From an uncultured Mesorhizobium sp. (GTDB taxonomy: Bacteria > Pseudomonadota > Alphaproteobacteria > Rhizobiales > Rhizobiaceae): a DNA stretch of 7,220 nucleotides. The notes below the pieces were generated by a model. That model was not told where the DNA came from, searched no databases, and saw nothing but the letters and a program-made list of their open reading frames with translations. Both the position numbers and the translations under genes were made by a program. Positions 7,147 to 7,220 of the stretch are shown in pieces; position 1 is the first letter of the stretch, and each line of letters begins with the position of its first letter. The stretch covers positions 1 to 7,220 of the forward strand of contig CATMOC010000183.1 of assembly GCA_950071955.1 (NCBI GenBank), read 5' to 3'.

Positions 7147-7220
7147 AGCATCGCGTCGGGAACCGGCGGCAGTTCGGGATAGGTGACGAGCGACGACATC
7201 GCCATGTTGCGCTCGTAGAG
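6867..7220 (-). CDS. unrecognised protein fragment, cut at both ends
   Basis: Read on the minus strand from the window edge, the frame is open throughout and protein-like: LYERNMAMSSLVTYPELPPV, then MLYRKSSVVCLEPVRWDPRS, then MIADCRTGAEGPGVLVDVG, then VQGTIVPGPEQPSMIARASG and PARAMLVADTPV. Its codons are typical high-GC ones (CTC, GTC, CGC, GAC). The frame remains open to about 6747, but the part beyond 6867 is antisense to tilS and not real. It is open at the window edge, so the true start is unknown; ATG at 7205 is inside the frame. I do not recognise the family. It shows no membrane helix or signal peptide in the visible 118 residues, and it has two cysteines. It is opposite in strand to all other genes here and does not belong to any usual tol-pal neighbourhood. 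Confidence 0.4.

Noticed and set aside
6862..7220. Insertion sequence or phage element disrupting tilS
   Set aside because: No transposase or integrase motif, terminal inverted repeat or target duplication is visible in the part shown.

Overview
This GC-rich window is dominated by an alphaproteobacterial Tol-Pal locus, read left to right: tolQ, tolR, tolA, tolB, pal, cpoB (ybgF), then the start of tilS. Gene order and protein style fit Alphaproteobacteria. TolR, TolA, TolB, Pal, CpoB and the start of TilS look like Rhizobiales proteins (Phyllobacteriaceae/Rhizobiaceae style), judged from remembered family sequences and not from a search.

Layout. Positions 1-43 hold the last codons of an upstream gene that overlaps a sulfotransferase-like gene (36-773). 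A 135-bp gap with two hairpins and a weak promoter candidate leads to tolQ (909-1616). tolQ, tolR and tolA are tightly packed (gaps of 15 and 5 bp), tolB follows after 76 bp, and pal and cpoB each have a longer leader (236 and 167 bp) that could carry its own promoter. The pal leader holds TTAACCG repeats and a GANTC site. The cpoB leader holds a strong GC hairpin, a promoter-like pair of hexamers and an 11-bp inverted repeat whose 3' arm covers the ribosome binding site. tilS begins at about 6532 but loses its family sequence near residue 113. From there to the window end the better protein reading is on the minus strand, as an unrecognised fragment.

How the genes work together. TolQ and TolR form the proton-driven motor in the inner membrane and TolA spans the periplasm. 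TolB and the lipoprotein Pal link this to peptidoglycan and the outer membrane during constriction, and CpoB coordinates outer-membrane constriction with peptidoglycan synthesis. TilS is an unrelated tRNA-modifying enzyme that commonly follows cpoB in alphaproteobacteria.

Main caution. The window looks mosaic. The N-terminal half of TolQ and the gene before it look Rhodobacterales-like (Paracoccus style), while the C-terminal part of TolQ and everything up to tilS look Rhizobiales-like, with the switch at about 1340-1405 inside a very conserved helix. Asp codon choice changes accordingly: GAT 10 to GAC 6 in the sulfotransferase gene against GAT 3 to GAC 25 in tolB. A second break lies at about 6862-6880. 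A chimeric (misassembled) metagenomic contig is the simplest explanation; recombination is the alternative. I saw no new defence, mobile or biosynthetic system. The most interesting uncharted element is the possible RNA switch in the cpoB leader.
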